Of a stretch of 55,759 nt of DNA, positions 13,201 through 28,200 are shown piece by piece. The notes under the pieces were generated by a model, which did no database searches, was not told the DNA's origin, and saw nothing but the letters and a program-made list of their open reading frames with translations. Position 1 is the stretch's first letter, and every line of letters begins with the position of its first letter. Origin of the DNA: an uncultured Roseburia sp. (GTDB taxonomy: Bacteria > Bacillota > Clostridia > Lachnospirales > Lachnospiraceae); the NCBI GenBank assembly GCA_947174805.1, contig CAMWKH010000019.1, forward strand, positions 1-55,759, in the 5' to 3' direction. The position numbers and the translations under genes were made by a program.

Positions 13201-16200
13201 CAGGCCAAACCGCAAAAAAATGAGCAATAAGATAATCAGGATTCCAATATAAAGCAGAAGCCTGTTCCTTTTTTCATTATTCATGCCAATACACCTCTTT
13301 TCTCAATACGGATTGTGATGTCCTCTTTCATGTTTGCTCTTTTTACGCCCACTATGGTAAGCAATATGCCAGCCACACCAACATAGGAGCAGATACCTGC
13401 GGCAAAGTAAGATAAATAAGTATTATCAATCATTATCAGTGCAAAAAGAGCCAGCAAAGAAAAAGTGATTAAATTTAGTATCATTGGCAAATACCAAAGT
13501 GATAAATTATGGGTGGCGGGCTGCTTTGCCAGGACGGCTTCTTGTTGATACAGAGCCGCTTTAAGTTTCTTATTCAGTTTCGGGGTCGGAACATCCGTCA
13601 TTTTCATAGAAGCCCGGATAACATCTTCTATTTCTATATTAGTACGATTATCTCTCATAACCTGCATCCTCCAATCTTTTTTTTATTAAGCTTCTTCCCT
13701 TGAACAATCGACTTTTCACAGTACCAGGCGGTTTCTTTATAATAGCCGCTATCTGTGCTATGGAACAATCGGAAAGGTAAAATAATATCAGTGGGACTTG
13801 AAATTTTTCCGGGAGAGTTTGAATGATTTGACGTACTTCTGTAATCAATTCTTTTTGAAGATAACCTTCTTCAATATTTTCTTCCGAATGTAACAGCGTT
13901 TCCGTGCCATCATCAAAATTACTGCAAGGAGCAATCGTGCTGCGGCGCGCTTGTTTTCTTATGTGGCTTTTCCAAAGATTATGAGCTAGAGAGAAAAACA
14001 AGGCTCTAGGGTTTCTCTCCCAGTCAAGCGTCCATTCTGTTTCTAACGCTTTTAGGAAAGTTTGTTGATATAAATCCTCGGCATCTGCCTTATCCCCACA
14101 AAGTTTTAGGCAAAATCTATATATATCTGTACCGAAATCATCAATGCATTTTTCTATTTCTCCTGCGTTCACTGTTTCACCTCCCCTGCCTGTTCACCCT
14201 ATATTCGCCATAACCTTGTGTGAGGTTCATTTTTTCGTTTGCAAATCTGATGTAGGTAACATCAGTATACCATATCTTGTTATTCCCTCTATGTATGAGA
14301 TGTTCCTGTGGAGATGGGGATTTACGATTATGATGAGATACAAATATTTTGAAAATTAATGAAAAGGCAGCATCTGGTAAAAAAATGAAATATTATGTAT
14401 GTAAAAATAGGTTTTTTATTTTTGATGCCTATGTTACAATAGATGCAGGCTTTGTTATACGGCCCGTTTCGGGTGTGATGGCCAATATTACTATTTAGAA
14501 AATGGAGAAAAAGCGGTATGGGAAAAGTACAGATGGTTGAGGGCAAAAAAAAGAGAAAGTACAAGCGTATTGGGAAGAAGGTTGGCAATGTTGTAGTAAT
14601 CATGCTGGCAATTTCTATTGTTTTGGCAGTGGCGGTGTGTGTCACTATGTTTAATAAGCTGGTCAGAAACATGCAGACAAGTGTTTGTACAAGCGGTACC
14701 AATATGCTGCAGCACGAATTGGAGCGGATATCGGAGGATGAAGATATTAACCAGGTGCTGGATGAACTGAAAGAACATATGGGGTGTGAGTTTACAATTT
14801 TTGAGGGGGACACCAGAGTTTACAGTACAGTAACCCAGGATGGAGAACGGGTGGTGGGAACCAAACTGGCTTCTAATCTGTGTGATATTGTGCTTACCCA
14901 GGGGAAGTCATATGTAGGCCAGGCAGATATCCTGGGAGAACCCTACTTGTGCTCTTATGTGCCCACAAAGGATGAGAACGGTCAGATTAACGGATTGGTT
15001 TTTGCAGGGATATCTGCGGCGGAGGCGGAGGCGGAAACCGCCAGAATTATCGATGTGGCCATGGTGATGAGTGTGGTTGTCATTGTCTTGTGTATCCTTT
15101 TCTTAACATTTTATTTAAAGAAGATGGTGTCTGCGCCTCTTGGGAAAATTACCCAGGCGGCTATGAAGATGGAGAAGGGCGAGCTGGGGCTGGCCGACGG
15201 GACGGAGGTTTCCATCGGTATTTGTTCAAACGATGAAATTGGAATTCTTGGGGGAATATTTGAGGATACCATCTGCCGTCTTCGTTCTTACATAGGGGAA
15301 ATAGCAGACGTGCTTGGAGCCATTGCCGAAGGCGATTTGACGAAGGAAGCCAATCAGGATTATATGGGAGATTTCTATAGGATTAAGCAGTCTTTGGACA
15401 GTATTATAGGCGCATTAAACCAGACAATGGGACAGATTGCGGCCAGTGCCGGGCACGTATCCAACGGATCCGATCAGGTGTCCGCCAGTGCCCAGACTCT
15501 GGCTCAGGGCGCTACCGAGCAGGCCAGTGCCGTTACTGAAATCTCAACTACGATTACGGGTATTTCAGAGGGAGCAAGGCAGACTGCCCAGGCAGCGGAA
15601 GAGGTTGGGCGCTATGTCAATCAGGCTGGCGCACAGCTGGGTATCAGTATGGATAACGTCAGGGAGCTGAGCGTGTCTATGGAAAATATCTCCAATGATT
15701 CCAAGGAGATTAGCACGATTATTGCCACAATAGAGAATATTGCTTTTCAGATTAACATTCTTGCTTTAAATGCGGCTGTGGAGGCGGCCAGAGCCGGCGC
15801 CGCCGGCAGAGGCTTTGCCGTTGTGGCGGAAGAAATCAGCAGTCTGGCGGCTAAGTCCGATGAGGCTGCCAAGGCTACCAAGGAGCTGATTGAAAATTCC
15901 GTTGCTTCTATCACGGAAGGCGGCAAGGTTATGAACAGGGTTACAGAGGCATTGGAGCAGACCGGAAAACTGGCTGGAAATGTGACGGTGAAGATGGAAC
16001 AGGTTGTGGAGGCGGTGGAGAACCAGACGCAGGCCATGGAACAGGTGGCTACCGGGGTAGAACAGATTTCTGCGGTGGTTGAAAACAACTCAGCCACCAG
16101 CCAGGAGTGTGCGGCGGCCAGCCAGGAGATGTCCTCCCAGTCTGGTCTTTTGAAGGAACTGATATGTGCATTCCGGCTGAAAAACTCCCGCCGGTAGAAT

Positions 16201-19200
16201 GGTGTTGCGGTGAGCCTGCAAAAAATCTTAAAAAACATATTGACAAATATATCCAGTACATATATACTTTGCTTATCAAATAATTTGACTATCAAAATAT
16301 TTTTCAGTCAATCATGAAAAAAGAAAAGAAGGAGAAAATCACATGTTGGAAAAATTGAAAACAATTATCGCAGAGCAGTTGAACGTATCAGAGGATGAAG
16401 TAAAAGCAGAGAGCAATTTCAAAGATGACCTGGGAGCAGATTCCCTGGATTTATTTGAGCTTGTTATGAGCCTTGAGGAAGAGTACGGTGTGGAGATTCC
16501 CTCTGAGGATTTAGAGAAAATCGCAACTGTTAATGATGTTATTGAATATTTGAAAACAAAAGGCGTAGAGGCATAAAATCATGAAAACCAAGATTACAGA
16601 GTTACTTGGAATAGAGTATCCCGTAATCCAGGGAGGTATGGCCTGGGTTGCGGAATATCATTTGGCAGCCGCTGTGTCAGAGGCCGGAGGCTTAGGCATT
16701 ATCGGGGCAGCCAGCGCACCTCCCGAAGTGGTGAGGGAGCAGATACGAAAAGTAAAGGAACTTACGGATAAACCTTTTGGCGTCAATGTGATGCTGATGA
16801 ACCCCAATGCCCCGGAAGTTGCCCAGGTGGTAGTGGAAGAAGGGGTCAAAGTTGTGACAACCGGAGCGGGAAATCCAGGAAAGTTCATTGATATGTGGAA
16901 GGAAGCAGGAGTCAAAGTAATTCCTGTAGTGGCAAGCGTAGCCATGGCTAAGATGATGGAGCGGGGCGGCGCAGATGCCGTAGTGGCAGAGGGCACGGAG
17001 TCCGGCGGACATATCGGAAGTGCAACTACTATGACACTTGTTCCCCAGGTGGTGGATGCTGTAAAAATTCCTGTTATTGCAGCAGGAGGAATCGGTGATG
17101 GAAGAGGCCTTGCGGCAGCTTTCATGTTAGGCGCCGAGGCAGTCCAGATGGGGACAAGATTTGTAGTTGCAAAAGAATCCATCGTACATCCAAATTACAA
17201 AGAACGCATCATTAAGGCAAAGGATATCGACTCTGAGGTTACAGGGAGAAGTACGGGTCATCCCATCCGAGTACTTAGAAACCAGATGACAAGAGAATAC
17301 TTAAAGATGGAAGAGGAGGGCGTGGAGTTAGAAGAGTTAGAGCGTCTGACTCTAGGGTCCTTAAGGAACGCCGTTATGGACGGTGATGTGGTAAAGGGAA
17401 GCCTGATGGCAGGACAGATTGCAGGCCTTGTGAGCAAAGAGCAGACCTGTAAAGAAATGATTGAGGAAATCGTAACACAGGCGGAAAGTTTATTAGGAAA
17501 ACGGCAGCCAAAAAGTGTTTAGAAAGATAGGAGATGTTGGTATGGGTAAGCTGGTATTTATGTTCCCTGGACAGGGGTCACAGTATGTAGGAATGGGCAA
17601 GGAATTTTATGATACGATTCCGGCCTGCAAAAAAGTGTATGATTTGGCATCAGAGGCCTCCGGTTTAGATATTCCGGAGCTTTGTTTTGAGGAAAATGAC
17701 AGGATAAATATAACAGAATATACACAGATTGCAATGCTTGCCACGGAAGCCGCCATTTTAACTGCACTTAAGGAAGAGGGCATTACCCCGGCGGTGACGG
17801 CAGGACTTAGCCTGGGAGAATACGGTGCGTTAATCGCATCAAATGTTATAGATATGAAAGATGCTTTTTCCGTTGTGAGAAAAAGAGGAATTTATATGCA
17901 GGAGGCAGTTCCCACAGGCGGGGCCATGAGCGCAGTTATGGGGCTGGATGCGGAAATTATCGAAGGAGTCTGTGAAAAAACAGAGGGAATCGTTTCCGTT
18001 GCAAACTATAACTGTCCCGGACAGATTGTGATTACCGGAGAAAAGGCGGCTGTGGAGGCGGCAGGGGAAGCATTAAAAGCAGCAGGGGCAAAGCGCATTG
18101 TGCCTTTAAAGGTCAGCGGGCCATTCCATTCCAAGATGCTCTCCGGTGCAGGGGAAAAGCTTGGAGAAGCATTGAAGGATGTAAAAATAGCGGATGAGTT
18201 TATCCCCTACCTTGCAAATGTCACCGCAGATTATGTCACATCTGCAGGGGATGTAAAACCATTGCTCACAAAACAGGTAGCGTCCTCTGTGCGCTGGCAG
18301 CAGACAGTGGAGCGTCTCATTGCAGACGGAGCAGATGAGTTTTTGGAAATCGGGCCGGGAAAAACCCTTACCGGATTTATGCGTAAAATTAACCGGGATG
18401 TGAAAGTAAATAATATCGATAAGCTGGAGGACTTCAAAAATTATGTTGGAAAATAAAGTTGCCCTGGTGACAGGCGCCAGCCGGGGAATCGGAAAAGAGA
18501 TTGCCTTATCTCTGGCAAAAGAGGGAGCCATGGTTATTTTAAATTTCAACGGCTCCAAAGATAAGGCGGAAAGTGCGGCGGAGGAAATCCGTGCTGCCGG
18601 GGGAAATGCAGAAATCTACCAGTGCAACGTTTCTGATTTTGAAGCCTGCGGCGCAATGATACAGGATTTAATCAAGCAATATGGCAAAATTGATATTCTT
18701 GTAAATAATGCAGGAATTACAAGAGACGGGCTTTTGATGAAAATGTCCGAGGAAGATTTTGATGCGGTGCTTGGCACAAACTTAAAAGGCGCATTTAATA
18801 CTATCCGCCATATGTCCAGATATTTCTTAAAACAGAAGAGCGGAAAGATTATAAACATCTCTTCCGTCTCCGGCATTTTGGGAAATGCGGGACAGGCAAA
18901 TTACAGCGCAAGCAAGGCCGGAGTGATTGGGCTTACCAAGAGCGTAGCGCGGGAGCTTGCCAGCCGGGGGATCAATGTAAATGCCATCGCCCCGGGATTT
19001 GTGGCCACAGATATGGTGGAGGCTATGACAGAGGATGCGAAAGCCAAAATGACAGATGCCATTCCCTTAAAACGGATTGGGACAACGAAAGATATTGCCA
19101 ATATGGCAGTTTTTTTAGCGTCGGATGCATCGGATTACATTACCGGACAGGTATTTGCCGTGGACGGCGGAATGAGCATATAGGATATGAGATATCGGAG

Positions 19201-22200
19201 GAAATGAAAAAATGAGTAAGAGAGTTGTTGTAACAGGAATGGGTGCGATTACTCCTATCGGGCTTTCCGTAGAAGAATTTTGGCAGTCCGCCAAGGAAGG
19301 AAAAATCGGGTTTGCGCCTATCACACATTTTGACGCATCAGAATACAAATGTCATATTGCAGCGGAAGTAAAAGGCTTTAACGCAAAAGAGCATATGGAC
19401 TTTAAGGCGGCAAAGAGGATGGAATTGTTCAGCCAGTATGCAGTGGCTGCCGCAAAGGAGGCCATAGAGGACGCAGGGCTTGACATGGAAAAAGAAGACC
19501 CTTACCGGGTGGGAGTCTCTGTAGGCTCCGGTACAGGAAGTATCCAGTCCATGGAGAGCAATCATTCCAAAATCTTAGAAAAAGGGCCGAACCGGGTAAA
19601 TCCCCTTATGGTGCCCATGATGATAAGCAACATGGCAGCAGGAAATGTATCTATTCAGTTTGGACTTAAGGGAAAGAGTTTAAATGTGGTCACAGCATGT
19701 GCCACAGGGACAAACAGCATAGGTGAGGCATTCCGTACCATCCAGTACGGGGATGCGGACGTGATGGTTGCCGGAGGCTCCGAAGCCAGTGTAACCCCTG
19801 TTGGCATTGCAGGATTTGCGGCCCTTACCGCCCTTTCCACTGTGGATGACCCGGAAAAATGTTCCCTTCCTTTTGACAAAAACAGAAGCGGATTTGTCAT
19901 GGGCGAGGGTGCAGCTATCGTTGTGCTGGAAGAGTTAGAGCACGCAAAAAACAGAGGGGCAAAAATTTATGCCGAAGTCTTGGGATATGGATGCACCTCT
20001 GACGCATATCATATTACATCACCGGAAGAGAGCGGGGAAGGTGCGGCAAAGGCTATGTTATATGCGGTAAAAGACGGGGGAATTAAACCGGAGGATATTG
20101 ATTATATCAACGCCCACGGCACAGGCACCCACCACAATGACCTCTTTGAGACGAGAGCCATTAAACTTGCCTTTGGGGATCATGCCAAAGACCTTAAAAT
20201 CAATTCCACCAAATCTATGGTAGGACATCTTTTAGGGGCTGCAGGAGCCATAGAGTTTGTCACCTGCGTCAAGGAGTTAGAGGAGGGATATTTGCACCAG
20301 ACTGTGGGATATACCACTCAGGATGAAGAGATAGACTTAGATTACTGCAAAGAGCCTGCCACAGGAAATTACAAATATGCACTGAGCAATTCCCTTGGAT
20401 TCGGGGGGCATAATGCAACGCTTTTACTGGCAAAATACGAGGGGTAGAATATGTCATTATATAGTACAAAACAGATTATGGAAATCATTCCCCACAGACA
20501 GCCTTTTCTGCTTATCGACACCATTGAGGAAGTGGAGGAAGGCAAACGGGCAGTGGGAAAAAAATGTGTCAGCTACAACGAGCCGTTTTTTGCCGGACAC
20601 TTTCCATGTGAGCCGGTGATGCCCGGGGTTTTGATTATTGAGGCCATGGCCCAGGTTGGGGCGGTGGCAATTTTAAGCAGGCCGGAAAATAAGGGAAAGA
20701 CGGCATATTTTGCAGGAATTAACAATGCCAAGTTTAAAAACAAAGTACTGCCCGGGGACGTATTGGAACTGGAGCTTGAGATTATCAAGGAAAAAGGCCC
20801 AATCGGAATCGGAAAAGGCACTGCGAAAGTAAACGGTAAACTTGCAGCGTCCGCAGAACTTACATTTGCAATCGGAGGCGAAAATTAAAATGGCACCTTT
20901 ATTTAAAAAGAAAAATGCGACCAACACAAAGGGAAATGAGATAAAATCCACAGAGGGTAAGTCAGACAAAGACATAATGGTCTGCCCTGCCTGTAAAAAA
21001 GAACTTATAAAGTCTGATGTAAAAGACAACAAATATGTCTGTTATGCCTGCGGCAATTATTTCCGCGTGCGGACATCCAACAGAATTAAAATGGTGGCGG
21101 ACGCCAAAAGCTTTTCTCCCTGGTTTGAAGAGTTTGAGACAAAAAATCCTCTGGATTTTCCGGATTATGAGAGTAAAGTTGCGGCAACCCAGGAAAAGAC
21201 AGGGCTTCACGAGGGAGTTACCATTGGTGAGGGAAAAATTTACGGGGAGGATGCGGTTATCGGTGTGTGCGATGCCAGGTTTTTAATGGGCAGCATGGGC
21301 CACGTAGTGGGAGAAAAAATAGCTTCTGCAGTGGAGCGGGCCACAGAGAGACATCTCCCGGTGATTTTATTCTGTTGTTCCGGCGGTGCCAGAATGCAGG
21401 AGGGAATTATCTCACTGATGCAGATGGCAAAGACTTCCGCAGCATTAAAGAAACATTCTGATGCAGGACTTTTGTATATTCCTGTTTTGACAGACCCAAC
21501 CACCGGAGGGGTGACAGCAAGTTTTGCCATGTTAGGTGACATTATTTTGGCGGAGCCGGGGGCGTTAATCGGCTTTGCAGGCCCCAGGGTAATTGAGCAG
21601 ACCATCGGACAGAAACTGCCGGAGGGATTTCAGAGGGCGGAGTTCCAGTTAGAGCACGGATTTGTAGACGCTATTGTGGAGCGTAAAGATTTAAAGAAGA
21701 CTTTATATAAAATATTGAAATTGCATCACAGCCAGGAGGGATTTGCCAATTTTGCCCCGGCAACGGACTTTGAGTATGCCCCCAGCGAGCTGATGAAAGA
21801 GAGAAGTGCAAAGAGCAGAAGCCTTACCGCCTGGGAAAAAGTGAAGGCGGCAAGAAAAACCGACAGACCTGCGTCTGTGGATTATATGGATGAAATTTTT
21901 GACGATTTTATGGAGTTCCACGGGGACAGGTATTTCAGGGATGACCCGGCAGTGGTAGGAGGAATCGCATACCTTGACGGCCAGCCGGTAACGGTTATCG
22001 GCGTCCACAAAGGAAAAGATATGAAGGACTGCATGCTTCACAATTACGGCATGCCGTCGCCGGAAGGGTATAGAAAAGCCCTGCGCCTTATGAAGCAGGC
22101 GGAAAAATTCGGGCGTCCCATTATTACCTTTGTGAACACCTCCGGGGCGTTCTGCGGAATGGAAGCGGAGGAAGGGGGCCAGGGAGAAGCCATTGCCAGA

Positions 22201-25200
22201 AATCTTTATGAGATGTCTGCAGTGAAAGTGCCGATTCTAACCCTTATGATTGGAGAAGGGGGAAGCGGCGGCGCATTGGCCCTTGCAGTGGGCAACGAAG
22301 TGTGGATGATGGAAAATGCCACTTATTCTGTTTTGTCTCCGGAAGGTTTTGCATCCATTTTATGGAAGGACGGAAGGCGTGCCAAGGAGGCGGCGGAAGT
22401 GATGAAAATTACCGCCCAGGATTTGCTTCACTTAAATGTGGTGGAAAAAGTGATTCCTGAGTACGGCGGAGCGGACGATAAGGCTCTCCACGACATCGCC
22501 ATGTTTATGAAGTGTAATATGCGGGAGTTTTTAGAGAAATATAAAGGAAAAAGCGGTCAGGAGATAGCAGAGGAACGGTATCAGCGGTTCCGGAGTTTTT
22601 AGGGTGAGGAGAATGAGATGAAAACCAGGATATGTGGTACGGGCAGTGCGCTTCCAAAGCGGATTGTCACCAATGACGATTTGAGTAAAATTATGGACAC
22701 CTCCGATGAGTGGATTAAAAGCCGTACCGGAATCGGCGCAAGGCATATCGCCACGGAGGAAACCCTTACCGATTTGGCTTTTCATGCATCCCTTCAGGCT
22801 TTGGAGGAAGCAGGGGTTTTACCGGAGGATCTTGATATGATTCTGGGGGCAACCCTCTCTCCCGACAACGTGCTGCCCTGTCTTTCCTGCGAACTTCAGC
22901 GGGAACTTGGGGCAGTGAATGCCGTGGCCTTTGATATCAACGCCGCATGTTCCGGTTTCCTTTTTGCCCTGCAGACGGCGGACGCCTATATAAAAAGCGG
23001 CCGGTATAAGAACATTCTTGTGGTGGGGGGAGAGATTCTTTCCAAGATGATGGACTGGAACGACAGGAGCACCTGCGTGCTCTTTGGAGACGGGGCAGGT
23101 GCTGCTTTGGTGAGAGCGGACCGTGATTTTGGCATCCTTGGGATATCCCAGGGTTCCGACGGCACCAAAGGGTCGGCGCTTACCTGCGAACACAGAAAAA
23201 TCAACAATCCTTATATGAAAAATTCCACGGAGTTATCTTACACAAGCATGAACGGCCAGGAAGTGTACAAATTTGCGGTGCGCACTGTGCCAAAAACGAT
23301 TTTGGAGGCTTTGGGGGAAGCGGGGCTTACCGTTTCTGATATCGATTTGTTTGTTCTCCACCAGGCGAATATCCGTATTATCGAATCTGTGGCAAAGCGC
23401 CTGAAAGTGTCCATGGATAAATTTCCCACTAATTTACAGGAGTGCGGCAATATCTCGGCGGGCAGCGTCCCAGTACTGCTTGACAAGATGAACCGGGAAG
23501 GCCGGATGAAGAAAGGGGATAAAATTGTTCTGGCAGGGTTTGGCGGAGGCTTAACCTGGGGAGCGGCAGTGATAGAATGGTAAAATATTTTATGGAGGAA
23601 AAAATGGAGGCAGAAAGGTTGTCCGGTGCCGATGAAGTGCTGAATGAATTGTTGGTAAAACTTTTTAAGGACATTGTGGAAATCGAAGAGAGATGTCTTA
23701 TCACCAGGGAGTTTAAAGACATCAGCGTCAACGATATGCATGTTATTGAAGCCGTTGGTATGAAAGAGCCGAAAAGCATGTCCACAGTTGCAAAGCTCTT
23801 AAACGTGACAACCGGCACTCTCACCAAGGCCATGGACGGTTTGGTGGAGAAGCAGTATGTCTTAAGGGAGCGGGGCAAAAAAGATAAGCGGGTTGTTTTT
23901 GTTTCTCTTACGGAAAAGGGGAAAAAAGCATACCGCCATCATGAAGGATTTCACCGCAGGATGATAGATAATGCCAAGGAGGGGCTAAACGAGCAGGAGA
24001 CAACAGTGCTTGTCTATTCTCTGGCAAAACTGAACGATTATTTCCATAAAATATACGAGCAGTCTTGAAGGGACTGCTCGTATATTTTATGCCAAAATTT
24101 GGAAGGAAAGCATTTTGATAAAAATATTTATTCTAGTGTAGAAAAACATTGAAATTGTGTTGTCGAAATGGTATCATAGGAAATAAGTTATCGCAAAAAA
24201 GGGAGGCCAAATATGACAGTGCTAATCTGGCTTATTATAATGATTATTTTTCTGATTGCAGAGGCTGTTACCGTAGGGCTTGCCACAATCTGGTTTGCAG
24301 CAGGGGCCTTGGCGGCAATGGGGGTCTGTGCCCTGGGATTTGGAACCTTTGCACAGTTTGTGGTATTTTTTATTGTCTCTATGGCACTTCTGATTTTTAC
24401 CAGACCTTTTGCTCTCAAATATATAAACCCGAATAAAATCCGTACCAATTACGAGGATGTGGTGGATAAAACCGTGAAAATCACGGGGAGAGTGGACAAT
24501 ATCAACGGAACAGGCACTGCGGTGTTAAACGGTCAGGAGTGGACGGCCCGCAGCAAGAGGGAGGATGAGATTTTAGAAGAGGGGGAGTTAGCCAGAGTGG
24601 TGGAAGTTACCGGGGTGAAGCTGATTGTGGTTAAAATCTCTCCAGAGGAAAGGGAATCATAAGTTATTTTAGCGCCTTATGAATAATTGGTATTTTGAAA
24701 GGAGAAGGGCATTACAATGGGAGAAAAAATAACTCAAGTGAACAATAGGAAGAAAAAGGGTCTGCAGCTTGTGAGCAAAGTTGTTTTGATTGTAGCAATC
24801 CCTATGCTGCTCATTGTGGCACTGGGATGTCTCATCGGTGCCAGCGAGATCCGAAATGTAGGGGAAAATATTATCAAAGACGAGCTGGCAACAGCATCCT
24901 ACGCTTTTACAAGGCAGATGGATTTGTTGGCGGAGGGAGATTACAGGTACGAGAACGGGGTGCTCTACAAAGGGGATTTAAATATTACCGAGAATTATCA
25001 CCTGCTGGATGAGTTCAACGAGAATACCACGGTGGAGCTTACCATTATACTGGGGGATAACCGCTGTGCAACCACCATGGAGGATGCCGACGGCAACAAT
25101 ATGAAAGACCAGCCTATCTCCGAAGGCATATATTCACTGCTTCAGCAGGGGGAAAGCGTGTATAATGCCAATCTAAAAATCGGGAATCGGGAATATATGA

Positions 25201-28200
25201 CCTACTATGTGCCCATGAGAGATTCCAGCGGAAAGATATACGGCAGTATATTTACCGGATACAGTAAAAGCAAAATGTCTGCAATGACGAGAAATGCCGT
25301 GATAAAGCTGATTGTGGCTCTCTGTGCCATTGCTGCTATCTCTATGGTTTTAATTCTTGTGATGGTGCGCACAATCGGCAAAGTCCTGGGACAGACGGTA
25401 AACCATATGGAGGTTGTGGCTGAGGGCGGATTAAATGTTAAGGTTCATGAAAAATTAATGACCAGGGGAGACGAGCTTGGAGCTGTCGCCCGTTCCATGC
25501 AGAACCTGGTAACATCCCTAACGGATATCATTAAGAATATTATTACCACCGCCTCGGAGCTGGACGGATTTTCCAGTGAATTCCAGAGTTCTTTTGACAA
25601 TATCCGGGGTTCCATTGACAATGTGAACCAGGCGGTAAACGAGATTGCCAACGGGGCTACCCAGCAGGCAGGGGACGTACAGCATGCGAATACGGCAGTC
25701 ATAGAGATGGGTTCCGCCATTGACGCCACCTCAGAAAATGTTTCCAAACTTTCAGAGAGCGCCCAGAAGATGACGGATTACAACCGCTCAGCCAATTCCA
25801 ATCTGGAGGAACTTTTGGAGATCAGCAAGAGAACCAATTCGGCGGTGGACGAAGTGCAGCATCAGACAGATGAGACCAATCAGTCTGCCCTGGAGATTCA
25901 GGAGGCTACAAATCTTATTGCAGATATTGCAAACCAGACAAATCTCCTCTCCTTAAATGCCAGTATCGAGGCTGCAAGGGCAGGGGAGCAGGGAAAAGGA
26001 TTTGCTGTTGTGGCCACAGAGATTCGTACTCTGGCAGACCAGAGCCGGGGCTCTGCGGAGAAGATTGCCGACGCAGTAAATCTTTTGATTGGAAATTCCA
26101 ACCGCAGCGTTGCCACTATGGGAACGATGATGGAGATTATTGAAGAGCAGAATGATAAACTGGAAGACACTTTAAACATGTTCCACGAATTGAATGATGA
26201 AATAAAGATAGTGAAGATGGCCATTGAGAATATCTCCAGCCAGGTGGATGGGCTCGGAAGCCTTAAGGCAAATGTTTTGGATGTTTTGGAAGGGCTCTCC
26301 GCAATTTCCGAAGAGTATGCAGCGAGTACGGAGGAAACCTCAGCATCTATGATTGAGCTCAATGAGGTTGTGAACAAATGCACAACGGAAACCCAGGGAT
26401 TAATTGTGCTCTCCAGTGAGTTAAAGGACAACACCACAAAATTCACTTTGGACTCTATTAAGGAGACAGTGGCAGAGAAAATTCATATTCCGGAATTGGA
26501 AGTTGAGGACAGGAAAGTGGATGAACCCCAGGACAGTGTCGGGACAGAGGAATAAGAAATACATACAGGATGTATAAACAGAAAGAGGAATTCCCGTTTG
26601 CCGGGGGTTCCTCTTTCCTAAAATTACAGCCTGGGGTAAAAAAATCTGGAAAAATGGAGAAATTTATCACATGAAATTAGGAATTACTATGGAAGGCGGT
26701 GCAAGCAGGACAGTGTTCTCCTGCGGCGTAACCGATTGTTTTTTGGAAGAAAATATTATGCCCGACTATTTTATCGGAGTGTCGGCAGGAATTGCCTTTG
26801 GCATGTCCTACCTTTCCAGGCAGAAGGGTAGAAACAGGATTTTGGCGGAGGAATATATGGCGGACAAGCGGTATATGGGGATGAAATATCTTTTGGATAA
26901 AGGGAAGAAAACATTTTATAATATTCCTTTTGTATTTGGGGAACTTCCCAATGAGATTCTCCCCTTTGACTTTCAGGCGTTTCAATCCTATACCGGGGAG
27001 GTGGAGGCGGGCGTCACCAATATCCATACAGGGAAGGCAGAGTATCTCACTGTTCCCAGGGATGATAATTCTTTTCAGACGATTGTGGCAAGCTGCGCCC
27101 TCCCCGTGCTGTTTCAGCCGGTAAAAGTGGGAAAACATTACTATATGGACGGTGCCCTGGCGGATTCGGTGCCGTTTCTCCGTGCAGTGGAAAAGGGATG
27201 TGACAAAAATATTGTAATCCTCACCAGGGAAAAGGGATACCGAAAGAAGCCGGGACATTCCCTAAAAATGATATCCAGAATTTATCAGGACTATCCCAAT
27301 TTGGTGGATGCATTGAGAGGCCGGGCAGAAAATTATAACCGCTGCATGGAGGAGCTTTGGTCCATGGAGAAGGCGGGGGAAGTGTTTCTTATCGCTCCCG
27401 ATTCCACTTTGGGAGTGGGGAGGACAGAATCAGACCCGGGGAAACTTCATGCACTGTATGAAGAAGGTTATTACAAGGCAAAAGAGAGTATGTGTGCCTT
27501 GCGGAAGTATCTTGAAAAATAAGAAAAAATAATTGACTTTTAAGAATTTATTCATGAAAAAGACATAGAGATTCGCTATATATATTTTAGAAGACAAAGG
27601 ATAGATTTTGAGGGCGTAGTGTATGGAGACAAAAAGGAAGGTACAGCAGGGGTATAATAATGCCAAATATTGGCAGATTTGCTTTTTTTCATTGAATAAT
27701 GCGGCGACAAACCTCTATCTTGCCCTGATGGGGTATATATCATATTATGCCAATTCCATTGCAGGTTTCAGTGTGGTTTTGGTGTCCTGCATTTTAACAG
27801 GAATGAATGTGTTTGACGCCATTACGGACCCCGTAGTGGGATTTATGTTAGACCGCTCCAAAGGGAGGTTTGGAAAATTTCGTCCTTTCATGCTTTTGGG
27901 AAACTTGATTATGGCAATTAGTGCAGTATTATTGCACTTTATGACCCATGAGATTAACCGGTATATGAAGATTCCCTTTTTTGTGGGGGCATACGGACTT
28001 TTTGTGCTTGGCTATACCTTTCAGACTGTGGTGGCAAAATCGGGGCAGGCGATTCTCACCAATAATCCAAAGCAGAGGCCGGTGTCAACCTATTTTGATT
28101 CCCTGTTTGTGATGGCGGCCTTCGGGGGAACGGCTGTGTTTGTGGCAAATTATCTTGTGCCCAAATATGGAGGATTTACAAATGAAGCCCTGTTTAAAGA